A stretch of 64,000 nucleotides of DNA from Sediminibacterium ginsengisoli. Lineage in GTDB: Bacteria > Bacteroidota > Bacteroidia > Chitinophagales > Chitinophagaceae. Both the position numbers and the translations under genes were made by a program. The stretch lies in NCBI GenBank assembly GCA_945865545.1, contig CAMBEQ010000004.1, forward strand, positions 27,517-91,516, read 5' to 3'. This document shows positions 8,156-15,872 of this stretch, in pieces. How positions within the stretch are numbered: the stretch's first letter is position 1; every line of letters begins with the position of its first letter. The notes under the pieces were generated by a model that saw only the letters and a list, made by a program, of their open reading frames with translations, was not told the origin of the DNA and ran no database searches.

Positions 8156-9668
8156 TTTTAGGATGTAAATTTATATAATTTTTATCAATCAATTCTGCCA
8201 CCACTTCCCCACTTATTAAACTTGGTGGCACCCCGGGCCCGGGTACTGTTAATTGGCCAGTATAATATAAGTTTTTTACTTTTTTACTTTTGCAAGAGGG
8301 CTTTAATATAGCTGTTTGTAAAAGGGTATTGGCAAGGCCATAAGCATTGCCCTTAAAAGAATGATAATCACTCTTAAAATCGGAAATAGCATAGGATCTT
8401 TTATACACTATGGACTCCGCAATGGATTGGCCCCATCTTTCCTCTAATCGCGCTATGAGTTCATTAAAATATTTGTCTCGAACTTCCTCTGTGTCTCCTT
8501 CTAAACCCGCAGCTACCGGTATCAATAAAAATAAATTTTCACTGCCCTGAGGCGCTACCGTGGGGTCGGTGACAGAAGGCACAGAAGCATAAAACAAGGG
8601 CTTGCTTGGCCAACTAGGTGCTGTATAAATTTCTTTACCATGAATGGCAAAGTCGGTATCAAAAAATAAAGAATGATGCGTTACACCAGTTAGTTTTTTA
8701 TTCAATCCAACATAATACAATAATGAACTTGGTGCCATGGTACGGGTATCCCAATAACTAGTAGTATAAGATTGATATTTAGTTGTTAATAGATTTGTTT
8801 CAATATGATGATAATCACCAGCGCCTATAACTACCTCAAATTCATAATGCTTTTGTTCGCCTGTTACATTTGATTTAGTTAAGCAAGATTTGGCTAACCC
8901 ATTGACTATATCAATTTGCAAAGCCTCTTCATTGAAATGAAATTGAACGCCTTGCGCTACAGCGGTATCATACATAGCTTGTACAATACTATACATACCA
9001 AATTCTGGATACCAAGTACCTCCTTTAATATCTGCATAGTTCATTAAGCTATATAAGGCAGGGGTATTTTGTGGAAGTGCTCCTAAAAATAAAACAGGGA
9101 ACTCCATTAAGGTTTGAATGTAAGGATGTTTGAAAAAACGAGCTACATGTTTTTTCATAGATTGAAATACATCTAATTTAAAAACCCCTTTAATTAAATC
9201 TATGTCTATAAATTCTTTTATAGATATGCCTGGTTGATGTACTAGTTTACCCACACCTACCTCATATTTAAATTTAGCCTCTTCCATGAATTGATCCAAA
9301 GCCTTGGCTGCACCGGGTTCTACGCTTTCTAACAAAGCGGCTAGTTCAGAATAATTCGCTGGCATATCCCAATGCGTTTGATCAAAGTAAACGCGGTAAG
9401 AGGGGTCTAGTCGTTTTAATTTGTAAAAATCGGAAACTTTTTTTCCAAATGAATTAAAATATCTTTCAAAAACATCAGGCATCCAGTACCAACTTGGCCC
9501 CATGTCAAAAGTAAAACCTTGTGCTTCAAATTTTCTAGCCCTTCCTCCTGGCAAATTGTGCTTTTCAATAACAGTTACACTCCATCCTTTTTTGGCTAAA
9601 AAAGTAGCTACAGACATGCCAGCAAAACCAGCACCTATCACCAAAGCTTTTTTAGTTGGAGATTTCAT
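8148..9668 (-). CDS. crtI: phytoene desaturase (CrtI type)
   Basis: FAD-dependent desaturase/isomerase that converts phytoene to lycopene. The 506-residue protein has the N-terminal Rossmann motif VIGAGFAGMSVATFLA (residues 11-26), the RKFEAQGFTFDMGPSWYWMP substrate-side segment and the C-terminal TGQLTVPGPGVPPSLISGE signature that is diagnostic for bacterial CrtI. It follows the sigma factor gene by 4 bases and overlaps crtB by 8, so sigma factor and all four crt genes form one tight operon. Confidence 0.95.
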   Translation of the reverse strand: MKSPTKKALVIGAGFAGMSVATFLAKKGWSVTVIEKHNLPGGRARKFEAQGFTFDMGPSWYWMPDVFERYFNSFGKKVSDFYKLKRLDPSYRVYFDQTHWDMPANYSELAALLESVEPGAAKALDQFMEEAKFKYEVGVGKLVHQPGISIKEFIDIDLIKGVFKLDVFQSMKKHVARFFKHPYIQTLMEFPVLFLGALPQNTPALYSLMNYADIKGGTWYPEFGMYSIVQAMYDTAVAQGVQFHFNEEALQIDIVNGLAKSCLTKSNVTGEQKHYEFEVVIGAGDYHHIETNLLTTKYQSYTTSYWDTRTMAPSSLLYYVGLNKKLTGVTHHSLFFDTDFAIHGKEIYTAPSWPSKPLFYASVPSVTDPTVAPQGSENLFLLIPVAAGLEGDTEEVRDKYFNELIARLEERWGQSIAESIVYKRSYAISDFKSDYHSFKGNAYGLANTLLQTAILKPSCKSKKVKNLYYTGQLTVPGPGVPPSLISGEVVAELIDKNYINLHPKNV

Positions 9669-9672
9669 TTAA

Positions 9673-10173
9673 TTAGTATCGTTGTATTTTCTGTTTTAAT
9701 ATTTTTCTTGCAAAGTGAATTCGACTTTTAATGGTGCCTAAGGGTTCATTTAACACGTCTGCAATTTCATTGTACTTATAGCCCTCAAAGTATAAATTAA
9801 AGGGCGTTCTAAATAGTTCAGGCAAATCATATATTAGTTGCTTCACTTCTCTCAAATTTAAGTTAGTCACACCATCATTCAAAACCTTTGTTCGAGTTTG
9901 ATCAATTAAAAAATCATTAGGCGAATTGTCTAATACCACCGATTGTTTTGAACGCTTGCGATAATCATTAATAAATATATTACGCATAATGGTATACAAC
10001 CAAGCTTTAATATTGGTACCCACATTATATTTGTCTTTATTGGACAAAGCTCTGTACAAAGTTTCTTGGAATAGATCCTTAGCAGACTCATGATCCTTGG
10101 TCAAATTAATGGCAAAGGGTTTCAAAAAATCGGCATTTTCAGTTAGCAATAGGGTGAATTCGGCAGTTGACAT
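9673..10173 (-). CDS. ECF-type RNA polymerase sigma factor
   Basis: Sigma-70 family, extracytoplasmic-function subgroup, about 166 residues. Region 2 is seen in DLFQETLYRALSN and AWLYTIMRNIFINDYRK, and region 4 in YNEIADVLNEPLGTIKSRI, a helix-turn-helix for the -35 element. I choose the ATG at 10173 (MSTAEFTLL); an upstream start at 10230 would add 19 residues unlike the family. No anti-sigma gene is adjacent. It lies between the CarH-like regulator and crtI, so it probably drives this operon or other light/stress genes; this resembles the LitR-LitS-crt layout of streptomycetes. Confidence 0.92.
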   Translation of the reverse strand: MSTAEFTLLLTENADFLKPFAINLTKDHESAKDLFQETLYRALSNKDKYNVGTNIKAWLYTIMRNIFINDYRKRSKQSVVLDNSPNDFLIDQTRTKVLNDGVTNLNLREVKQLIYDLPELFRTPFNLYFEGYKYNEIADVLNEPLGTIKSRIHFARKILKQKIQRY

Positions 10174-10299
10174 AAAATTCTGTTTAACTTTTAAGTAAGT
10201 GAAGCTAAACATAATTATTACTAAAATCAATTATTTTGTTTAATTTTTATATTAATTTCTTAAACAATTCCAAAATTGGTAAGTCGGTTTGATGTTTGG

Positions 10300-10323
10300 A
10301 TTACATATTTAAACATATGTAAT
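10300..10323. promoter_or_regulatory. 24-bp palindrome, candidate operator of the crt operon
   Basis: Perfect inverted repeat ATTACATAT (10300-10308) and ATATGTAAT (10315-10323) with a 6-base spacer TTAAAC. It lies in the 222-base gap between the MerR/CarH-like gene and the sigma-crt operon, about 127 bases before the sigma factor start. MerR-family repressors bind palindromes in promoter regions, so an operator is plausible; binding is not shown by the sequence. Confidence 0.5.
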
Positions 10324-10395
10324 TGATTATTAGCTATTTAATAAAATATTCTAATAAATTGTATAAAATGTCCCTTTTGGGGGAGGCACTCGAAA

Positions 10396-11274
10396 TTAGA
10401 TAGATTGTATGAACTGAAGGGTATCAATCAAACTTCTCTTTAACTGAATCCCTGCGGGAACGGGCCCTTTATAATCTTGAATCAACTGGCCAGATAAAAT
10501 GATGGAAGATCCTTTACTAAATTCAGCCAGCTGATTGATAAATTTATCAAACTTAAACTTTTTGGCCGGCAAGGTTAAATGAGAAAATAAATAATCAACC
10601 TTATTTGTTTTTACTAAGTATTCAAGATCTACCATAGGTACATTAGCCCCTAAGTAGTCTACATATACTCCATTTAGCTTTAACAAAAAATGTACAAACA
10701 AAAGACCAATTTCATGATACTCTGCCTCGGGTAAAAATAAGATAACTCTTTTAGTATATTTAGTTATAGGGGGCAATTTCTCAATGCCATAAATAATTTT
10801 TTGTCTTAGTACATTGGTGGCTAAATGTTCTTGTGCAGGATTAATATGGTTAGTAACCCATAATATACCTACCCTTTCTAAAAAAGAGAAGATAATTTCA
10901 TTAATAGTTTTTTCAATTCCTTTTTGTGCAATATAAATATCTAATTGCTGCTCGAAACCAAGCATGTTCATGGAAACCATCTCCTTAATCAAATTATTTA
11001 CTACTCGCTCTTTTTGGGCATCTAGCTGATTAATTGAAAGAATTTTTTCTTCCATTTGCTCCGAAGTCATCTTATCAATATGGGATATCTTAAACCCGTA
11101 TTTATTTAAAAGCGATACGTTCAATATAGTCTTCAATTCATTAGATGAATACGTCCTAATATTGGTGGTGGTACGCGAGGGTTGCAAAAATTGATAGCGC
11201 TGCTCCCAAATACGGATCGTATGGGCTTTGATACCTGAAATTTGCTCTAAATCTTTGATTGAATAAGATGACAT
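10396..11274 (-). CDS. MerR-family regulator with cobalamin-binding domain (CarH/LitR-like)
   Basis: A 292-residue transcription regulator. Residues 3-70 form a MerR winged helix (YSIKDLEQISGIKAHTIRIWEQRY). The middle shows the CarH-type motif W-x9-EH (W139, E149, H150), and the B12-binding fold has E-x-H-x-x-G (EYHEIG, H187 as the expected lower cobalt ligand) followed by YLGANVP. Known family members repress carotenoid genes in the dark as adenosylcobalamin-bound tetramers and release DNA in light. Its position just upstream of an ECF sigma factor and crtIBZY fits that role. The residue after W139 is Val, where Thermus CarH has the upper-ligand His. Confidence 0.88.
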   Translation of the reverse strand: MSSYSIKDLEQISGIKAHTIRIWEQRYQFLQPSRTTTNIRTYSSNELKTILNVSLLNKYGFKISHIDKMTSEQMEEKILSINQLDAQKERVVNNLIKEMVSMNMLGFEQQLDIYIAQKGIEKTINEIIFSFLERVGILWVTNHINPAQEHLATNVLRQKIIYGIEKLPPITKYTKRVILFLPEAEYHEIGLLFVHFLLKLNGVYVDYLGANVPMVDLEYLVKTNKVDYLFSHLTLPAKKFKFDKFINQLAEFSKGSSIILSGQLIQDYKGPVPAGIQLKRSLIDTLQFIQSI

Positions 11275-11282
11275 ACCATATA

Positions 11283-11307
11283 GAACAATAGTTTATTAAA
11301 ATTGTTC
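11283..11307. promoter_or_regulatory. inverted repeat just upstream of the CarH-like gene
   Basis: GAACAAT (11283-11289) and ATTGTTC (11301-11307), 7-bp perfect arms with an 11-base AT-rich spacer, ending 9 bases before the start codon at 11274. It could be an autoregulatory site, but it does not share sequence with the palindrome at 10300-10323. Confidence 0.3.
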
Positions 11308-11366
11308 ATCATTTTATAAAAAAAAGGGGAATGTCTACTACAAATAAAGAAATAATACGGTAAAAC

Positions 11367-12227
11367 TTACTTCTTTAAGGTTCTCAAGTATTCACCATAC
11401 CCGCTTTTAGCATACTTATCGGCCAATACCAATAATTGAGTTTTATCTATAAAACCCATACGATAAGCTACTTCCTCTATGCATCCTACTTTTTGGCTTT
11501 GTCGCTTTTCTATTACCCTAACAAATTCACAAGCGTCCGCATAAGAATCAAAAGTACCAGTATCCAACCAGGCCGTTCCACGGTTCATAATACCTACTTG
11601 TAATTCCTTTTTTTGCAAATATACTTTATTGACATCTGTAATTTCATATTCTCCTCTTGGAGAAGCAGGAATATTTTTTGCTATTTCAACCACCTGGTTA
11701 TCATAAAAATACAATCCAGGTACTGCGTAATTGGATTTAGGTTGCTTAGGTTTTTCTTCTAAGGAAATGGCATTATTGTTTGCGTCAAATTCTACCACAC
11801 CATAACGCTCTGGATCATTTACTTCATAAGCAAACACAGCAGCGCCTGCTACATCATTAAAAGATTGTACCAGCTTACTAAAGCCAGCACCATAAAATAT
11901 ATTATCGCCTAAAATTAAAGCTACTTTATCCTTGCCAATAAATTCGGCACCAATCACAAATGCCTGTGCCAAACCATTCGGAACGGCTTGCACTGCATAA
12001 TGAAAAGAACAGCCTATTTCGGATCCATCGCCTAATAATCTTTTAAATTGATCATTGTCTTCGGGCGTAGTAATAATTAATATTTCTTTGATGCCCGCTA
12101 ATAACAAAACAGACAAAGGATAATAAATCATTGGCTTATCATAGATAGGCATCAATTGCTTACTAATTCCTTTGGTAATAGGATACAATCTAGTACCCGA
12201 ACCGCCTGCTAATATGATTCCTTTCAT
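11367..12227 (-). CDS. rmlA: glucose-1-phosphate thymidylyltransferase
   Basis: Makes dTDP-glucose from glucose-1-phosphate and dTTP, the first step of dTDP-deoxysugar synthesis. The 286-residue protein is the usual RmlA length, with the nucleotide-binding signature [20 protein letters not shown] at the N-terminus (residues 3-22), the [16 protein letters not shown] segment and [10 protein letters not shown]. It is the third gene of an rmlB-rmlC-rmlA run on the minus strand, 16 bases after rmlC. The fourth gene of the dTDP-rhamnose pathway, rmlD, is not adjacent. Confidence 0.96.
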   Translation of the reverse strand: MKGIILAGGSGTRLYPITKGISKQLMPIYDKPMIYYPLSVLLLAGIKEILIITTPEDNDQFKRLLGDGSEIGCSFHYAVQAVPNGLAQAFVIGAEFIGKDKVALILGDNIFYGAGFSKLVQSFNDVAGAAVFAYEVNDPERYGVVEFDANNNAISLEEKPKQPKSNYAVPGLYFYDNQVVEIAKNIPASPRGEYEITDVNKVYLQKKELQVGIMNRGTAWLDTGTFDSYADACEFVRVIEKRQSQKVGCIEEVAYRMGFIDKTQLLVLADKYAKSGYGEYLRTLKK

Positions 12228-12243
12228 TTTAATAATTTATATT

Positions 12244-12798
12244 TTAACCAATACTTTTTTTGTAGGTCGCAAATGATTGTAAAACTTTATCCTTTGCAGA
12301 TAATAACAATTCCGAAGTGGGTACCCTCCAATCTATATTTAAATCTACATCATTGTATAAAATTCCTACTTCTTTAGATGGGTCATAAAATTCATCGCAC
12401 TTATAAAAAAAAGTAGCCGCCTCACTTAATACCACAAAACCATGCGCAAATCCTTTGGGTATAAAAAATTGTTTATGGTTATCTGCCGTTAATTCAATGG
12501 TAAAATGCTGGCCAAAAGTAGGCGATCCGATTCTAACATCTACTGCTACATCTAAAACAGCACCTTCTAAAACCCTTACCAGCTTTGACTGAGCAGCTGC
12601 ACCCGACTGCATGTGCAAACCTCTTAATACTCCTTTTTGTGATCTGGATTGATTGTCTTGTACAAAATTAATTTGCAACCCAGTGGCTTCAGCAAATTGC
12701 TTTTGATGATAGGTTTCAAAAAAATAACCACGGGCATCTCCATGCACTGTATCGTGAATGATAAAACAATCTTTTAAGGGGGTGGCTTCTATTTTCAT
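12244..12798 (-). CDS. rmlC: dTDP-4-dehydrorhamnose 3,5-epimerase
   Basis: Cupin-fold epimerase acting on dTDP-4-keto-6-deoxyglucose. The 184-residue protein shows the family motifs RGYFFETYHQ, QDNQSRSQKGVLRGLHMQ (catalytic His in GLHMQ) and FFIPKGFAHGFVVLSE, plus the EVGILYNDVDLNIDW segment near the C-terminus. It lies 8 bases after rmlB and 16 bases before rmlA in the same orientation. Confidence 0.96.
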   Translation of the reverse strand: MKIEATPLKDCFIIHDTVHGDARGYFFETYHQKQFAEATGLQINFVQDNQSRSQKGVLRGLHMQSGAAAQSKLVRVLEGAVLDVAVDVRIGSPTFGQHFTIELTADNHKQFFIPKGFAHGFVVLSEAATFFYKCDEFYDPSKEVGILYNDVDLNIDWRVPTSELLLSAKDKVLQSFATYKKSIG

Positions 12799-12806
12799 TG
12801 ATCTAA

Positions 12807-13901
12807 TTATCTGTTATCGTACATTGAATTGTAATATTGTTGATAGGCCCCGCTGGTTACATTCTCTAACCAAGCCCCATTGCTCAAGTACCAATCGATG
12901 GTGGCTGCCAAGCCTTCTTCAAAAGTAACCGAAGGACTCCATCCTAGTTCTTTATTTAATTTAGTGGCGTCAATAGCATACCTACGGTCATGTCCTGGCC
13001 TATCTTTTACATAAGTAATTAATTTTTCACTTTCTCCTTTGGCTCTTCCTAGCTTCGCATCCATTTGAGCACACATTACTTTTACTAAATCAATATTGGT
13101 CCATTCGTTAAAGCCACCAATATTATAAGTATCTCCATTTTTTCCTTGATGAAATATTAAATCAATCGCACGTGCATGATCAATTACATACAACCAATCG
13201 CGCGTGTATAAACCATCGCCATATACTGGCAATGCTTTTTTATTGATAATATTATGTATAAATAAAGGAATTAATTTCTCTGGAAAATGATTAGGACCAT
13301 AATTATTAGAACAATTAGAAACCACATAAGGTAGGTGATAGGTTTCTCCATAAGCACGCACAAAATGATCACTCGCTGCTTTACTTGCAGAATAAGGTGA
13401 GTTAGGATCATAGGCAGTGGTTTCTTTAAACAATCCTTCTTTGCCTAAACTTCCATATACTTCATCCGTAGAAATATGATAAAATAAATGATCTCTATTT
13501 TTCTCCCAACCCCCTTCATGCGCTTTTTCATAACTTAAATCTCCTTTCCAATATTCTTTAGCTGTATTTAATAAATTCACGGTGCCAATTACATTGGTAT
13601 ATACAAAGTCTAAAGGTGAAACAATGGATCTATCTACATGGGATTCTGCTGCCAAATGAATGACATCGGTGATAGCATGTTTTTCAAAAATTGTTTTAAG
13701 TGCATCGGCCTCTAAAATATTGGCTTTTACAAAATGATAATTAGGTGCTTTTTCGATATCCTTTAAATTTTCCAAATTACCCGCATAGGTCAATGCATCT
13801 AAATTAAAGATTTGATACTGAGGATATTTAGTCACCATTAAGCGCACTACATGCGAACCTATAAAGCCCGCCCCACCTGTAATTAATATGTTTTTTTGCA
13901 T
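12807..13901 (-). CDS. rmlB: dTDP-glucose 4,6-dehydratase
   Basis: NAD-dependent extended short-chain dehydratase making dTDP-4-keto-6-deoxyglucose. The 364-residue protein has TGGAGFIGSHVVRL (residues 8-21), the active-site segment STDEVYG, and the catalytic YSASKAASDH motif (Tyr-x3-Lys). It is the first gene of the rmlBCA run. A perfect TATCTTTG -7 box lies at 13918-13925 on this strand, 16 bases before the start codon. Confidence 0.96.
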   Translation of the reverse strand: MQKNILITGGAGFIGSHVVRLMVTKYPQYQIFNLDALTYAGNLENLKDIEKAPNYHFVKANILEADALKTIFEKHAITDVIHLAAESHVDRSIVSPLDFVYTNVIGTVNLLNTAKEYWKGDLSYEKAHEGGWEKNRDHLFYHISTDEVYGSLGKEGLFKETTAYDPNSPYSASKAASDHFVRAYGETYHLPYVVSNCSNNYGPNHFPEKLIPLFIHNIINKKALPVYGDGLYTRDWLYVIDHARAIDLIFHQGKNGDTYNIGGFNEWTNIDLVKVMCAQMDAKLGRAKGESEKLITYVKDRPGHDRRYAIDATKLNKELGWSPSVTFEEGLAATIDWYLSNGAWLENVTSGAYQQYYNSMYDNR

Positions 13902-13917
13902 CTGAACTTGTATCTTA

Positions 13918-13925
13918 CAAAGATA
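13918..13925 (-). promoter_or_regulatory. predicted -7 box of rmlB
   Basis: The minus strand reads TATCTTTG, a perfect match to the Bacteroidota TAnnTTTG element, with 16 bases to the rmlB start codon. The surrounding TATCTT-ACA-AAGATA (13911-13925) is an inverted repeat, so the plus strand also carries a near-match (TATCTTAC) for the divergent gene at 13936. No clear -33 TTG was found. Confidence 0.5.
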
Positions 13926-13935
13926 TTAAAAGACT

Positions 13936-15090
13936 ATGAGCCAGCAAAGATATTATTCATTAGATGTTTTTAGAGGCGCAACAGTAGCATTAATGATTTT
14001 AGTGAACAATCCTGGTTCTTGGGCATCAATTTTCAGCCCATTGGAGCATGCCAGTTGGCACGGATGCACCCCTACCGATTTAGTTTTTCCTTTCTTTTTA
14101 TTCGCAGTAGGTAACGCCTTATGCTTTGTGATGCCAAAATTACAAAATGCAAGCGCTGCAAAATTTTGGAGTAAAATTATTAAACGTACCCTATTAATTT
14201 TTACCATTGGATTATTTTTAAATTGGAGCCCTTTTGTAAAATGGTCTGATGCTGGCTTGATTTTTAAGCCCTGGGAAAATGTGCGCATTTTTGGAGTGTT
14301 GCAACGTATTGCACTTTGTTATTTTTTTGCTTCTATTATTATTTATTATGGCCGTTCTCGTATTGCCCTTTTTATAGGCATGATGATTTTAGTAATTTAT
14401 TGGGTACTCAGTTATGCATTAGGCGCAGCAGGACATCCATTTAGTTTATCCGGTTATTTCGGCAATACCATTGATCAATCCATAATTGGCATTAACCATT
14501 TGTATAAAGGAGAAGGCGTCCCTTTTGATCCAGAAGGTTTAACAAGTACACTGCCGGCAATTGTACAAGTGATATTTGGTTTTTTAGTGGGCGAATACAT
14601 TCAACTCAAAGGAAAAAATTACGAAATGTTAGCACAATTGCTATTAACAGGTGTGCTGCTTGTTTTGGTTGGTTATATTTGGGATTTTAGTTTTCCTATC
14701 AATAAAAAAATATGGACCAGTAGTTATGTATTGTATACTTCTGGATTAGCGATGATTACTCTGGGTATGTTAATTTATTTGCTAGAATTTAAAAATGCCA
14801 AAGGAAAATGGAGCCAGTTTTTTGATGTGTTTGGAAAGAATCCATTATTTGTTTTTGTCCTAAGCGGATTTTTACCTCGTATTTTAGCTTTGTTAAGATG
14901 GGTAGATTATGTAGACGCAGATGGCAAGTCCATATACACTTCCGCATTACCTTGGTTTTACGAGCATATTTGTAAAAATGTAGCAAGTGATTTGCGCATT
15001 GGTTCTTTCCTCTATGCCTTATGCATCATTGCATTTTTTGGCATCCTATCTTATTACTTAGATAAAAAGAAGATTTACATTAAAGTGTAA
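13936..15090 (+). CDS. NagX-like membrane acyltransferase (heparan-alpha-glucosaminide N-acetyltransferase family)
   Basis: A 384-residue polytopic membrane protein of the COG4299/DUF5009 type. Seen: the N-terminal RYYSLDVFRGATVALMILVNN helix, the conserved HASWHGCTPTDLVFPFFLF motif with the likely catalytic His, and about ten hydrophobic segments. Family members acetylate amino sugars or other groups across the membrane; the substrate here is unknown. It is divergent from rmlB (34-base gap) and converges on the MurU-like gene, so it shares a neighbourhood, not a transcript, with the amino-sugar genes. Identification to family is firm, function only tentative. Confidence 0.8.
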   Translation: MSQQRYYSLDVFRGATVALMILVNNPGSWASIFSPLEHASWHGCTPTDLVFPFFLFAVGNALCFVMPKLQNASAAKFWSKIIKRTLLIFTIGLFLNWSPFVKWSDAGLIFKPWENVRIFGVLQRIALCYFFASIIIYYGRSRIALFIGMMILVIYWVLSYALGAAGHPFSLSGYFGNTIDQSIIGINHLYKGEGVPFDPEGLTSTLPAIVQVIFGFLVGEYIQLKGKNYEMLAQLLLTGVLLVLVGYIWDFSFPINKKIWTSSYVLYTSGLAMITLGMLIYLLEFKNAKGKWSQFFDVFGKNPLFVFVLSGFLPRILALLRWVDYVDADGKSIYTSALPWFYEHICKNVASDLRIGSFLYALCIIAFFGILSYYLDKKKIYIKV

Positions 15091-15115
15091 TTAAAGTATA
15101 AAGGAGTGAAAATAT

Positions 15116-15865
15116 TTACTTAAACAGTTCCTCCGCTTTGGCAATATTTTCTGGTTTACCCACATCTAATAATAATCCATCACTGTGATCATAAAAACCA
15201 ATAGTATTGGAAGAGGCTACTTGCAAATAGGCATCTATCAAAGAGAATTTGCCAGTTAAATTTAATACTTTATAAAAAGAACTGTGAATGATTTGAATAC
15301 CGCTAAACGCTTTGGCTACAATGGTTTCAGAGTTTAATATTTTATTTGACACATTGGACCATTTTTCTTCCCCTGTACTATTATTTTTCCAACCTACTAA
15401 TTTCTCCGCATTATTAAATAATAAATTTCTACTTGAAGTTCTATTAGTAACCGCCAAAGTAGCAACATATTTTTCATCGCCACTAGATAAAATTTTATCG
15501 GCAGCCATCAATTTGTCTAGCTCCAAATTAGTTAAGATATCCGCATTCATCACCAACCAAGATGCTTCTTGTTCGAAAAATGGTTTTGCCAATAAAACAC
15601 CGCCGCCGGTTTCTAACACCTCACTACTTTCATCAGAAATAAAAATTGTACTCCCCCAGCCAGCATTGGCTTCCACCGCTTCTATAATTTGATGGGCAAA
15701 ATGATGCACATTCACCACCACTTCATCAATACCAAACTGCTGTAAGTATTCAATATTTCTTTGTAATAAAGTCTTGCCATTCACTTGCGCCAATGCCTTT
15801 GGATGACTATTGGTAAAGGGCTTTAACCTGGTACCTAAACCTGCTGCTAAAATCATTGCGCGCAT
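15116..15865 (-). CDS. nucleotidyltransferase, MurU-like
   Basis: A 249-residue sugar-1-phosphate nucleotidyltransferase. Residues 3-24 carry the signature MILAAGLGTRLKPFTNSHPKAL; LETGGGVLLAKPFF and LVMNADILTNLEL are the expected sugar-site and metal-site segments. The family includes MurU (MurNAc-1-phosphate uridylyltransferase), whose partner kinase AmgK is encoded next to it; here the upstream gene 7 bases away is an AmgK-like kinase fusion, which supports the MurU reading. It could also be a mannose- or glucose-1-phosphate enzyme. Confidence 0.78.
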   Translation of the reverse strand: MRAMILAAGLGTRLKPFTNSHPKALAQVNGKTLLQRNIEYLQQFGIDEVVVNVHHFAHQIIEAVEANAGWGSTIFISDESSEVLETGGGVLLAKPFFEQEASWLVMNADILTNLELDKLMAADKILSSGDEKYVATLAVTNRTSSRNLLFNNAEKLVGWKNNSTGEEKWSNVSNKILNSETIVAKAFSGIQIIHSSFYKVLNLTGKFSLIDAYLQVASSNTIGFYDHSDGLLLDVGKPENIAKAEELFK

Positions 15866-15872
15866 AAAATAA

